Shown one piece after another: positions 7,702 through 15,886 of a stretch of 64,000 bases of DNA; position 1 is the stretch's first letter, and each line of letters starts with the position of its first letter. This DNA is from VRUE01 sp963788975 (GTDB lineage: Bacteria; Actinomycetota; Thermoleophilia; Solirubrobacterales; 70-9): assembly GCA_963788975.1 (NCBI GenBank), contig CAWBIJ010000004.1, forward strand, positions 682,001 through 746,000. Direction: 5' to 3'. A program made the position numbers and the translations under genes. The notes beneath the pieces were generated by a model, which saw nothing but the letters and a program-made list of their open reading frames with translations, was not told where the DNA came from and did no database searches.

Positions 7702-8471
7702 CCCTTCGGCGTGCAAGGCAGAATGTGGACCCCTTTCAGCAGGGAATCGTCGCTGAACAGAATTTCCCCTTTGGTGTAGTAGTGACCGGTCGGACAACTG
7801 GCGGTCAGATAACTCTCCTTCTTGCCTTTGTAGGTAAATTTGCGGCCAATGGTGAGCTTGACTTTGATCGCCGAGCCGGCCCCACCGGCGATCACGGGGA
7901 TCTGCGAGACAGTGTGAATGCCGTAGTGGCCGCGGTGGATGCGGCTGATCTTGGCTGTGACGATGACGGCCGTAGGCGCCGGGACGGCGACGTAGGCGTG
8001 GACAAAGAGAAGCGTGGTGCCGCCGTGGACGCCGCCGTTGAAGAAGACGATCGGACCCTTGGCAGTAAACGGTCTCTGTTCAGGGAAGGCGACTTTGACT
8101 TCGGCTTCCCCGGAGCCGACGATCGCATCGGGGCAGACCTTCTTCACGTCCGCGGTCGACCGCGCCACGAGCTTGCCCTCCCTGCAGACAGGCAGGCCCT
8201 TGGCGTTCACCTGAATGGTCTTGTCGAAGTCGATGTTCAGGGTCCTGACCGCGGGAGGATGGCTGCCGTCGACGGTTCCGATTTCAGCGTTGATGCGCCC
8301 GAAAATGGGCACCTGGCTGTGCCTGGGCAGCGTGCTCGGGAAGATCCCTCCATCGTCCTTTAGAAAGAGGTTTCCGGAGCGGATCACGTGCGGCTTCGCC
8401 AATGCGGTCGCCCATGCAACCAGTGAAAGCCCGGCTGCGACGACCGCGGCGCGAATCAGGTGCTTGCTCAT
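7698..8471 (-). CDS. secreted protein of unknown function
   Basis: A 257-residue protein with an N-terminal signal peptide (MSKHLIRAAVVAAGLSLVAW, cleavage near ALAKP). The mature part is beta-rich with SHPPAVRTLNIDFDKTI, KKVCPDAIVGSGEAEV, and four or more cysteines likely in disulfides (PVCREG, VCPDA, ASCPTG, ILPCTP). I recognise this as a recurrent exported hypothetical family in Solirubrobacterales-type genomes but know of no function. ATG 8471 is preceded by AGAGGGGA six bases upstream. A longer start at 8546 adds a hydrophilic leader that would bury the signal peptide. Confidence 0.65.
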   Translation of the reverse strand: MSKHLIRAAVVAAGLSLVAWATALAKPHVIRSGNLFLKDDGGIFPSTLPRHSQVPIFGRINAEIGTVDGSHPPAVRTLNIDFDKTIQVNAKGLPVCREGKLVARSTADVKKVCPDAIVGSGEAEVKVAFPEQRPFTAKGPIVFFNGGVHGGTTLLFVHAYVAVPAPTAVIVTAKISRIHRGHYGIHTVSQIPVIAGGAGSAIKVKLTIGRKFTYKGKKESYLTASCPTGHYYTKGEILFSDDSLLKGVHILPCTPKG

Positions 8472-8599
8472 GCTCTTTCCCCTCTGCATCCGTGAGATGG
8501 AATCGAGCTGATCTTCCCCGGCTGCGCACGGCCGCCGCTTCCCCAATATGAGGTTTTGCTCAGCCGGGATTCACCAAACTGGGAAAGGCACGCGACCGA

Positions 8600-9832
8600 T
8601 CAAACGCCGAGGCGCAACGCGGTCTCCAGGTCCGTCGCGAAGTCCTTGAGGGGGCGGCCGAAGAGATCCTCGATGGCGCGAATGCGATTCGCGACCGTAC
8701 GACGATCGACGCCCAGCGCGGCAGCGGTCGAGGAGATGTTCCGCTCGGCGGCGAAGTAGGCGCGCAGGGTTTCCCGCCCCACCTCGCCGCCGTCCCGCGC
8801 TCTTTCGAGCGGCTCCAAGTAGAGCTGGTGCAGCGAGGTGGTGACGAGGTCATCGCGGAGCATCGATGCCAGCAGGGCGACATCGGCGTAGCGGAGGATG
8901 GCCTGCCCCCTGCGCTCGGCGATCGGCAGGGCCGCCTTGGCCTGGCGGTGGCTGAATCGCCAGCCCGAGAGTCCCTTGCCTCGCTCTCCAACGGTCACGA
9001 ACATCCGACCCAGGGAGATTTCGCCAAGCGCTCGCAGCGCCTGCTCGACCTCGAGCGGGTTCCTGCCGCCAAGCCAACAGGCCCAGACGGACTCCTCCTC
9101 ACGGCAGACGGCGAGCAGGCGGCGGTCGAGCTTCCCCGCCAGCACGCGCATCGCCTCCGGTGACCCCTCTCCCCTCGCCATCAGGGCGATGTGGTGGGCA
9201 TCGAGGTCATACCCGAGCTCAGAGTGATCGACCTGCTCGCCGGCGAGCAGGCTCTTGACGCACTCGCGGCGCCGCTCCGCCGTGTTACTCGGCCAGCTCT
9301 TCGTTTCGCGGACGTGCTCTTCGCTCACCGCCTCGACCAGGCGATCGAAGAGCGTCGCCTGCCTGCGTAGCAGGGGGCGAAGGGCAGAGCTCGAGACTCC
9401 AGCGCGCTCCGCCTCTTCGACGAGGAAATCGCCGAGAAGAGCATTGCCGGCGATGTAGCGACGCAAGACGGTGTCGAGGGCGACGCCGACGCGAGCAGCA
9501 AGGCGGGCCTCTGCGAGAACGGCCGGTGGAACACCGGGGGCGCGACGCTCGCCGAGCTCGATGACGGCGAGGGCGTAGTCGAGAGCTGCGGTGAGGGCGC
9601 CGTTCAGGGTGTGCAGGTAGGTGGGATCAGCGACCTCGTGTGGATCCGAGATTGCGTAGACGCGGGTTGTGATAGCCGCTTCCAACTCGGGGAACCGCCC
9701 ACGCAAGCACGATGCGAGCGCGGAGCAGGCCTCGTCGAAGGAGCGTATGGATGCCGATGCTCGACGGGGCCGCCCCGCGACGACGGCGAAGCGCGATCCG
9801 TCGGCAAGGGGGCGCAGGCCACGCTTGCTCAC
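8600..9832 (-). CDS. PucR/CdaR-type transcriptional regulator
   Basis: A 410-residue regulator. The C-terminal HTH_30 domain (RETLRAYFAAERNISSTAAA, then LGVDRRTVANRIRAIEDLFG) is diagnostic of PucR/CdaR family proteins. The middle carries a GGDEF-like fold typical of the family (VTVGERGKGLSGWRFSHRQA). The N-terminal 200 residues are helical (RsbRD-like sensor) with LDTVLRRYIAGNALLGDFLV. A paralogue of similar length and domain order lies at 38688-39884. It is divergent from the 2-oxoacid dehydrogenase operon at 10142 with a 309-bp shared gap, so it is the natural candidate to control that operon, though PucR proteins also act elsewhere. Confidence 0.85.
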   Translation of the reverse strand: MSKRGLRPLADGSRFAVVAGRPRRASASIRSFDEACSALASCLRGRFPELEAAITTRVYAISDPHEVADPTYLHTLNGALTAALDYALAVIELGERRAPGVPPAVLAEARLAARVGVALDTVLRRYIAGNALLGDFLVEEAERAGVSSSALRPLLRRQATLFDRLVEAVSEEHVRETKSWPSNTAERRRECVKSLLAGEQVDHSELGYDLDAHHIALMARGEGSPEAMRVLAGKLDRRLLAVCREEESVWACWLGGRNPLEVEQALRALGEISLGRMFVTVGERGKGLSGWRFSHRQAKAALPIAERRGQAILRYADVALLASMLRDDLVTTSLHQLYLEPLERARDGGEVGRETLRAYFAAERNISSTAAALGVDRRTVANRIRAIEDLFGRPLKDFATDLETALRLGV

Positions 9833-9889
9833 GGGCTCACCTTAGCGGTCGACAAGCGCTCCAGGCGCGACCAATCGCGGCTTTTTGAT

Positions 9890-9930
9890 CGTGGCGGCAG
9901 GTCGCTGCGGCTGGGGACCTGCCCGCCACG
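9890..9930. promoter_or_regulatory. long hairpin in the PucR/dehydrogenase divergent gap
   Basis: CGTGGCGGCAGGTC pairs with GACCTGCCCGCCACG (one bulged C) across a 12-nt loop. It lies 58 bp upstream of the PucR-type start within the otherwise featureless 9833-10141 gap. No U-run follows on the operon strand, so an operator or leader structure is more likely than a terminator for it. On the other strand an A-rich tract follows. Confidence 0.4.
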
Positions 9931-10141
9931 GAGCGTGATCGTAGAGCGACGAGGGGCGTAGTCGTTTAGCCGTTTGAACGGGCCGCCGACCGGGGTAAGA
10001 TTCAATCGATACATAGGGAGAAGAGGCAGATCCCTCCGCTCCCCTCGCCATAGGCGCGGCTCTCCGGAGATCCCGGAGTCGCGACAAATCCGCCGGTGGA
10101 GGCAATCCCGAAGCCCGGCAAGAACCGAGAGGCGAAGAGAT

Positions 10142-11206
10142 ATGACGCTCAGCTATGCGAGCGCGGTACGCGATGCCACCGCTCCAGACCGTGCGCTGCT
10201 GACTCGAGAGGATCGCGCGCAGCTGCTCCGTTACATGACGATGATGCGAGCCGCCGAGGAGCGAGGTCTGGCTCTCTACAAGCAGGGCAAGGTCCCGGGG
10301 TCCTTCTACGACGGCCGCGGACAGGAGGCGATCGCCGTCGGGGCGGCGTTCGCGCTGGCCCCGCGCGACCGGCTCTGCATCCTGCACCGCGACCTCGGTG
10401 CGCATTTCGTCCGCGGCGTGACTCCCGACCGCTACCTGGCCAACTACATGGGCAGGGCAGGCGGAGTGACCGGCGGCAAGGACGGCAACATGCACTTCGG
10501 CGACCGGCAGCTCGGCTGCGTGGGGATGGTCTCGATGCTGCCCGACATGGCGCAGGTCGCCAACGGGATGGCCCTCGCCTTCAAGATGCGGCGCGAGCCG
10601 CGCGTCGCGATGACGTTCTTCGGCGAGGGCTCGACCGCCAACGGGCAGTGGCACGAGGCGATGAACCTCGCCGGGATCCACCGCCTGCCGATCGTCTTCA
10701 TCCTCGAGAACAACCAGTTCGCCTACTCGACTCCCAACGAGCTCGAGTTTGCGGTCGACCCGGTCCAGCACGCAGCTGGCTACGGCTTCCCCGGAGCGAA
10801 CGTCGACGGCAACGACGTCGAGGCGGTGTTCGAGGCGACGCATGCCGCTGTCGAGCGCGCCCGCGGTGGTGCGGGACCGACCCTGATCGAGTGCCAGACG
10901 ATGCGCATGCACGGGCATGGCGCCCACGACGACATGAGCTACGTGCCCGACGGGATGCTCGAGGAGTGGGAGAGGCGCGACCCGATCGAGCGTTATGCGA
11001 CCCGGCTCGCCTCTGACTTCGGCTTTGCCGAGGACGAGATCGCCGGGATTCGCGAGCAGGTTCGCTCCTACGTCGCCGAGTGCACGGAGAAGGCGCTCGT
11101 GTCGCCGCTGCCGGACCCGGCGATCGCGATGGAGGGGGTGTTCGCGGAGCGCTGGGAGCCGCTCGGCGACGGAGAGGCGCCGTGGTCGCGCTGGGAGGCG
11201 GCGTGA
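10142..11206 (+). CDS. 2-oxoacid dehydrogenase E1 component, alpha subunit
   Basis: A 354-residue thiamine-diphosphate-dependent E1 alpha subunit, catalysing oxidative decarboxylation of a 2-oxoacid and acyl transfer to the lipoyl E2. Visible: RAAEERGLALYKQGKVPGSF, GQEAIAVGAAFAL, HRDLGAHFVRG, and the ThDP motif FFGEGSTANGQWHEAMNLAG with ENNQFAYSTP (GDG-N type, here GEG...N). MRMHGHGAHDDMSYVP is the phosphorylation-loop region typical of branched-chain/acetoin-type E1. ATG 10142 follows a purine-rich GAGGCGAAGAG. The stop overlaps the E1 beta start (TGATG). With leucine dehydrogenase at the operon end, branched-chain 2-oxoacids are the best substrate guess over pyruvate or acetoin. Confidence 0.9.
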   Translation: MTLSYASAVRDATAPDRALLTREDRAQLLRYMTMMRAAEERGLALYKQGKVPGSFYDGRGQEAIAVGAAFALAPRDRLCILHRDLGAHFVRGVTPDRYLANYMGRAGGVTGGKDGNMHFGDRQLGCVGMVSMLPDMAQVANGMALAFKMRREPRVAMTFFGEGSTANGQWHEAMNLAGIHRLPIVFILENNQFAYSTPNELEFAVDPVQHAAGYGFPGANVDGNDVEAVFEATHAAVERARGGAGPTLIECQTMRMHGHGAHDDMSYVPDGMLEEWERRDPIERYATRLASDFGFAEDEIAGIREQVRSYVAECTEKALVSPLPDPAIAMEGVFAERWEPLGDGEAPWSRWEAA

Positions 11207-12171
11207 TGGCCGAGATGACTTACCTCGAGGCGATCTCCGACGCGCTGCGAACGGAGATGCGCCGTGACGAGTCGGTGTTCTGTCTCGGTGAGGACATCGG
11301 CGCCTTCGGCGGCGCCTTCAAGGTGACCGACGGCTTCGCCGAGGAGTTCGGCGCGGACCGCGTGCTCGACACGCCGCTGGCCGAGAACGCGATCGTCGGC
11401 GCGGCGACCGGGGCCGCGATCGAGGGCATGCGCCCCGTCTGCGAGATGCAGTTTGCCGACTTCATCTCCTGCGGGTTCGACCAGCTCGTCAACGTCGCGG
11501 CGAAGCTGCACTACCGGCAGGGGGTCGCGGTCCCGATCGTGGTGCGGCTGCCCTCGGGAGGAGGCTTTTCCGGCGGCCCGTTCCACTCCCAGAACCCGGA
11601 GGCGTGGTTCCTCCAGGCGCCGGGGCTGAAGGTGCTGACGCCCGCCACGGCGGAGGACGCCAAGGGGATGCTGGCGAGCGCGATCCGCGATCCAAACCCG
11701 GTCTGCTTCCTCGAGCACAAGGGGCTCTACCGCCACGTGCGCGGGGAGGTCCCCGAGGGTGAGTACACGGTGCCGATCGGCGAGGCACGGGTGGCCCGCG
11801 AGGGCGAGGAGATGACGGTGATCGCCTATGGCTCCTCCGTCCACCTCGCGCTTGAGGCCGCCGACCAGCTCGACGAGGACATCGAGGTCGTCGACCTGCG
11901 CACCCTTTGCCCGCTCGACAGCGAGTCGATCCTCGCCAGCGCGCGCAAGACCGGCAAGGTGCTTATCGCCCACGAGGCGACCCGCGCCTGCGGCGCCGGC
12001 GCCGAGGTGGCGGGGCTGATCGGCGAGGAGGCGTTCGAGGACCTCGACGCCCCGGTCCGCCGCCTGACGACGCCGGACGTTCCGACCCCGTTCAGCCCCC
12101 CGCTCGAGCAGGCGGTCCTCCCCCAGCTCGACGACATGAAGGAGGCGTGCCGTGAGCTCCTCGCGTACTGA
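11206..12171 (+). CDS. 2-oxoacid dehydrogenase E1 component, beta subunit
   Basis: A 321-residue E1 beta subunit. It opens MAEMTYLEAISDALRTEMRR, then GEDIGAFGGAFKVTDGFAEE and TPLAENAIVGAATGAA with the conserved glutamate that activates ThDP. The C-terminal transketolase-like domain shows VVDLRTLCPLDSESILAS and a long HEATRACGAG stretch. It pairs with the upstream alpha subunit to form the alpha2beta2 E1. Its ATG overlaps the alpha stop by one base, and its end overlaps the E2 start by 20 bases, so the three are translationally coupled. Confidence 0.92.
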   Translation: MAEMTYLEAISDALRTEMRRDESVFCLGEDIGAFGGAFKVTDGFAEEFGADRVLDTPLAENAIVGAATGAAIEGMRPVCEMQFADFISCGFDQLVNVAAKLHYRQGVAVPIVVRLPSGGGFSGGPFHSQNPEAWFLQAPGLKVLTPATAEDAKGMLASAIRDPNPVCFLEHKGLYRHVRGEVPEGEYTVPIGEARVAREGEEMTVIAYGSSVHLALEAADQLDEDIEVVDLRTLCPLDSESILASARKTGKVLIAHEATRACGAGAEVAGLIGEEAFEDLDAPVRRLTTPDVPTPFSPPLEQAVLPQLDDMKEACRELLAY

Positions 12172-13420
12172 TGCCTCGATCGTCGCAGTCGCGATGCCGC
12201 AGATGGGCATCTCGGTCGCCGAAGGGACGATCCTCGAGTGGCGCAAGCGCCCCGGCGACTGGGTCGAGGCTGACGAGTCGATCTGTGACGTAAGCACCGA
12301 CAAGGTCGACGTCGAGATCCCCTCCCCCGCCTCCGGCCGCCTCGAGCGGATCCTGGTCGAACCCGGCGAGACGGTCTCGGTGGGAACGCCGCTCGCCGAG
12401 CTCGACACCGCTGCGGCGCCCGGCGAGGCGCACCCGGAGGAGTCATCGCCGCAGCACCCAGAGGAGTCGCCCGAGGTCGACCGCTCGGGCTTCTACTCGC
12501 CGGTCGTGCGCAGGATCGCGGCGGAGCACGGGATCGACCTCGAGCGGGTCGAGGGCAGCGGCGTCGGCGGGCGGGTGCGGAAGACGGACCTGATGGCCTT
12601 TCTAGAGGACGGCGGGACGAAGGAGGAGCGCGGTGAGCCGGCGGTACATGAGGCGCGGCCCCTGCACACCGAGTCGCCCTACCGAGGCGAGCCGCAACCG
12701 GTCGCCTCGGCCGAGGACCTGGTCGGCCCCACCCGGCGCGAGCGGATGTCGCCGATGCGGGAGCAGATCGCGCGCCACATGCTCGACAGCCGCCGCAGCT
12801 CGGCGCACTGCACGACGGTCGTCGAAGTCGACTTCTCTCGCGTCGCCAACCGGCGCCAGGAGCTGCGCGAGGTGATGACTCGTCGCGGTGTCAACCTCAC
12901 CTACCTCGCCTTCGTCGCCAGGGAGGCCGTGGCGGCCCTGGAGCGGTACCCGGTCCTCAACGCCTCGATCGAGGGCGAGGAGATCGTCTACCACGACCAG
13001 GTCAACCTCGGCATCGCCGTCGCCCTCGAAAACGGCTTGATCGTGCCGGTGATTCGGCAGGCCGAGCGGCTCAGCCTCGAGGGCCTGGCCGCCGCGATCG
13101 GCGAACTGGCGACCCGCGCGAGAGAGAAACGGCTGCACCCCGACGAGGTCCAGGGCGGGACGTTCACGATCACCAATCCAGGCCAGTTCGGGGCGGTGCT
13201 CGCGACGCCAATCATCAACCAGCCGCAGGTTGCGATCCTCGACCTAGAGGCAATCGTCAAGCGACCGGTCGTCATCGAGCGCGACGAAGACGAGGCGATC
13301 GCGATCCGCCCGATGTCTTACCTCTGCATGTCCTGGGATCACCGGGCGCTGGACGGCGCCGAGGCGGCCCGGTTCCTCGCCGCGATGAAGGAGGCCCTGG
13401 AGGAAGGGGGGCCGGAGTGA
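12152..13420 (+). CDS. 2-oxoacid dehydrogenase E2 component (dihydrolipoamide acyltransferase)
   Basis: A 422-residue E2 core protein. The N-terminal lipoyl domain (residues 10-86) has the lipoylation site in VSTDKVDVEIPSP, lysine 51. A Pro/Glu-rich linker follows, then a peripheral-subunit-binding domain (SPVVRRIAAEHGIDL, GSGVGGRVRKTDLMAFL, about 115-151). The catalytic domain ends with SWDHRALDGAEAARFL, giving the H397 and D401 pair of the acyltransferase site. The GTG start at 12152 has GGAGG upstream and sits inside the E1 beta gene. A single lipoyl domain fits branched-chain or acetoin complexes. No E3 gene is present, so dihydrolipoamide dehydrogenase must come from elsewhere. Confidence 0.93.
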   Translation: MSSSRTDASIVAVAMPQMGISVAEGTILEWRKRPGDWVEADESICDVSTDKVDVEIPSPASGRLERILVEPGETVSVGTPLAELDTAAAPGEAHPEESSPQHPEESPEVDRSGFYSPVVRRIAAEHGIDLERVEGSGVGGRVRKTDLMAFLEDGGTKEERGEPAVHEARPLHTESPYRGEPQPVASAEDLVGPTRRERMSPMREQIARHMLDSRRSSAHCTTVVEVDFSRVANRRQELREVMTRRGVNLTYLAFVAREAVAALERYPVLNASIEGEEIVYHDQVNLGIAVALENGLIVPVIRQAERLSLEGLAAAIGELATRAREKRLHPDEVQGGTFTITNPGQFGAVLATPIINQPQVAILDLEAIVKRPVVIERDEDEAIAIRPMSYLCMSWDHRALDGAEAARFLAAMKEALEEGGPE

Positions 13421-14493
13421 GCGCCTCTTCTGACGCGCGACTGACTGCGATAGCCGCCGGCTACGAGGACCTGCGGGTCGTCTCCGGCCCCCGCAGCGAC
13501 GCCACGATCGCGATCGCCGTTCATTCCACTGCCCTCGGCCCGGCGCTCGGCGGCGCAAGGATGTGGCATTACGACTCCACGGCGGATGGTGTGGAAGACG
13601 CGCTGCGTCTGGCGCGGGCGATGACCTACAAGGCCGCCGCCACCGGCCTCGAGCTCGGGGGTGGCAAGGGCGTGATCTGCGCCCCGACGCTCGAGCGGCC
13701 CGTGGGCGAGCTGCGCCGGCGGATGCTGCTCGACTTCGGCGACGCGGTCGAGTCGCTCGGGGGGCGCTACGTAACGGCTGAGGACGTCGGCACCTGCGCC
13801 ACCGACATGGTCGCGATCGCCGAGCGGACCGCCCACGTGGTCGGCCTGCCAGCCGAGCTCGGCGGCTGCGGCGACCCGGGCCCACTGACCGCGCGGGGGG
13901 TGCTCGGGGCGATCCGCGCCTGCCTTGAGCACCGTTTCGGCGGCGTCTCGCTGTCCGGAGTCCGGGTTTGCGTGGTCGGCGTCGGCAACGTCGGCGGCCG
14001 GCTCGCGCGAATGCTCGCCAGCGGCGGCGCGGAGCTCGCGATCTCCGACATCGACCCCGGCCGCAGGGCCCTCGCAGAGGAGCTCGGGGCGGCCTGGGTC
14101 GATCCGGATGAGGCGGTCGCGACGGAATGCGACGTGCTCGCCCCCTGCGCACTCGGCGGCGCGGTCAATACCGCCACGCTTGCGCGGCTTCGCTGCCAGA
14201 TCGTCTGCGGCGCCGCCAACAACATCCTCTCCGACGAGCGGCTGGCGGGCGCGCTGGCGGCGCGCGGGATCCTCTTTGCACCCGACTTCATCGCCAACGC
14301 CGGCGGCCTGATCAACGTCTACGCCGAGCTGCGCGACCTGGACGGCGAAGTGGTCACGCGCCTCGTCGATCAGATCGGCTCGACGGTTCACCAAGTCCTC
14401 GAGACAGCCGATCGGAAGGGAATTACACCACTTGCCACAGCCCAGGGGCAGGCGCTGGAGCGCCTGCGAGCGGCAACAGCCGCGGCCGCCTAA
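13417..14493 (+). CDS. Glu/Leu/Phe/Val dehydrogenase, leucine dehydrogenase type
   Basis: A 358-residue amino acid dehydrogenase that would interconvert branched-chain amino acids and 2-oxoacids with NAD. The dimerisation/catalytic half shows ALGGARMW and MTYKAAATGLELGGGKGVI with the substrate and catalytic lysines. The Rossmann half has VVGVGNVGGRLARMLASGGA followed by ISDID, the acidic residue favouring NAD over NADP. CGAANNILSD and PDFIANAGGLINVY are conserved. GTG overlaps the E2 stop (GTGA). Leu/Val/Ile deamination directly supplies substrates to the upstream complex, which makes the four genes a branched-chain amino acid catabolic operon. Confidence 0.9.
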   Translation: MSASSDARLTAIAAGYEDLRVVSGPRSDATIAIAVHSTALGPALGGARMWHYDSTADGVEDALRLARAMTYKAAATGLELGGGKGVICAPTLERPVGELRRRMLLDFGDAVESLGGRYVTAEDVGTCATDMVAIAERTAHVVGLPAELGGCGDPGPLTARGVLGAIRACLEHRFGGVSLSGVRVCVVGVGNVGGRLARMLASGGAELAISDIDPGRRALAEELGAAWVDPDEAVATECDVLAPCALGGAVNTATLARLRCQIVCGAANNILSDERLAGALAARGILFAPDFIANAGGLINVYAELRDLDGEVVTRLVDQIGSTVHQVLETADRKGITPLATAQGQALERLRAATAAAA

Positions 14494-14517
14494 GCGCAAT
14501 GCGGAGATCGAGCGAGG

Positions 14518-14838
14518 TCATCCTGGGGAGTCGATCCAACGAGTGATCAGTCCGTCGCGCACCTCGTGATACGCCGGAGGCGCCGGCGGCGGACCCTCCT
14601 CGGACAGGCAGGCGATCACCTGCTCCGTACCGTGCAGGTGCTCCTCCACCGCCTTCGTCCAACGGACATCGGGATCCAGCAAACGCTCCAAGCGCGGCGA
14701 ATCCCGCCGCTCGATCGTGGTGAGCACGTCGCCGACCGCTGGAGCCTGCTCCGCCACGGCGATCTTCAGATTCCTTGCAGCTCCACCGGAGTCATCGCCC
14801 CGGGCCCCGTTGCGGACGAGCTCTTCGCGCGAGCTGGC
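14518..14838 (-). pseudogene. SnoaL-like (NTF2 fold) protein, 5' part unclear
   Basis: The frame reads SSREELVRNGARGDDSGG, RNLKIAVAEQAPAVGD, SPRLERLLDPDVRW, HLHGTEQVIACLSEEG and YHEVRDGLITRWIDSPG. This order (helix, LLDPDVRW, HG..V, RDG-I-RW) is that of SnoaL/NTF2-like proteins. At about 107 residues it is slightly short and lacks the central strands. No ATG or GTG occurs in frame near the expected start: the frame stays open to 15336, through sequence with no family resemblance. It is probably a truncated copy, or uses a start I cannot identify. It is convergent with the leucine dehydrogenase gene. Confidence 0.45.
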
Positions 14839-14886
14839 AACCAGGCCGCCAGCACAATGGCGAAAGGAGGGAGGTCGACATTTTAC

Positions 14887-14916
14887 TTGACATTTCCTGA
14901 GCGATGGTGGTTTAGT
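14887..14916 (+). promoter_or_regulatory. sigma-70-type promoter for the gene at 14972
   Basis: TTGACA at 14887-14892 matches the -35 consensus. An 18-bp spacer leads to TTTAGT at 14911-14916 as a possible -10, within the AT-rich stretch TTTAGTAGTTAAAT that stands out from the GC-rich surroundings. The start codon is about 50 bp downstream. Confidence 0.5.
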
Positions 14917-14971
14917 AGTTAAATGGCGACGTACTCGCCAAAGACAACTCTGCCGCGGCCCTGAGATAGGG

Positions 14972-15826
14972 ATGAGTGACGACCCCCAACAGCCGTCCTC
15001 TGCGGCTTTGGGGCAGGGTACAGAGGCTATAGTGCGCCGATGCCGGCCCGGACCGACACCTTCCACTCGCACTGAGAGATTCCCCAAATTGTCTGAATCC
15101 GCCCTGGTAACAGCCTCGATGCCCGCGACGCTCCCCGACTTGGAGCCGATCAGCTGGCTGATCAAATACCACGCAAATCGGGCTCGGTTTCTAGACGAAC
15201 TGGATCCCGACCGAAAGATGGTTGCGGCTGAAATCCTGCAGAGCGCGACGCAGCTCGAGCAGACCACCGGATGGGACGGCGAGACGCTCGTGCAGTGCCT
15301 CGGATGCCCAGCGACCACCGTGGGCGAGTTCCGCAAACTCGAGGAGGTGCGTCTGAAAATATCTCGTGACTATCTGAGCCTCCTGCAAACGCTCGCCGCG
15401 TTGGTGGAGACCGAGATCGACAAGCGGATGCTGCTCCTCGGTTACGGCACTCTCTACAGACGGGCCGATCGGGATGTGGAACGGGTCAGCAAGGCTTTCA
15501 AGGATGCCGCAACGTTCTCGGCGTTCGACTATCTGCAGCTTGGCGAGGTCCAGACGGCACTCGACACCGCAATGGGCCGACTCGACCCGGAGTTTGGCCC
15601 CAAGGGCCGCAACCCCTTCGACGGGCTGCCAAAGGTCCACATCAGCACCGCTCGCCTCGATGTCCTGATCGAGGGCGATCAGAGCGAACTGGACACCCTG
15701 GGCACCTCGGTCCTGATCGGGAGAATGAAGAGTCACATCGATGGCTGCGAGGGCTGTGAAGCGGCGTACCAGTACCGGGAGGAACAGCTCGCGAAGGGCA
15801 AGACCTTCCCCAGCCAAGGCGCTTAA
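14972..15826 (+). CDS. uncharacterised protein, partner of the following dehydrogenase-like gene
   Basis: A 284-residue soluble protein I do not recognise. It is largely helical and acidic, with LIKYHANRARFLDELDPDRK, IDKRMLLLGYGTLYRRADRD and a C-terminal C-x2-C (DGCEGCEAAYQ) near residues 262-266 that could bind a metal. No signal peptide or membrane segment is visible. ATG 14972 is 56 bp past a promoter-like TTGACA element. An alternative start at 15119 (MPATLPDLEPISW) would remove a low-complexity leader and cannot be excluded. The mannitol-dehydrogenase-like gene follows after 60 bp on the same strand, so the two may form an operon. Confidence 0.6.
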   Translation: MSDDPQQPSSAALGQGTEAIVRRCRPGPTPSTRTERFPKLSESALVTASMPATLPDLEPISWLIKYHANRARFLDELDPDRKMVAAEILQSATQLEQTTGWDGETLVQCLGCPATTVGEFRKLEEVRLKISRDYLSLLQTLAALVETEIDKRMLLLGYGTLYRRADRDVERVSKAFKDAATFSAFDYLQLGEVQTALDTAMGRLDPEFGPKGRNPFDGLPKVHISTARLDVLIEGDQSELDTLGTSVLIGRMKSHIDGCEGCEAAYQYREEQLAKGKTFPSQGA

Positions 15827-15886
15827 GCCAAACTAACTCGACCGTTAAGGCACGTTTGAGTTGGGCTGGTTATTGTTGCGCGCGGA

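Noticed and set aside
14842..15336. Longer version of the SnoaL-like frame starting at 15336
   Set aside because: The extra N-terminal part overlaps the plus-strand gene at 14972 and lacks any SnoaL similarity.
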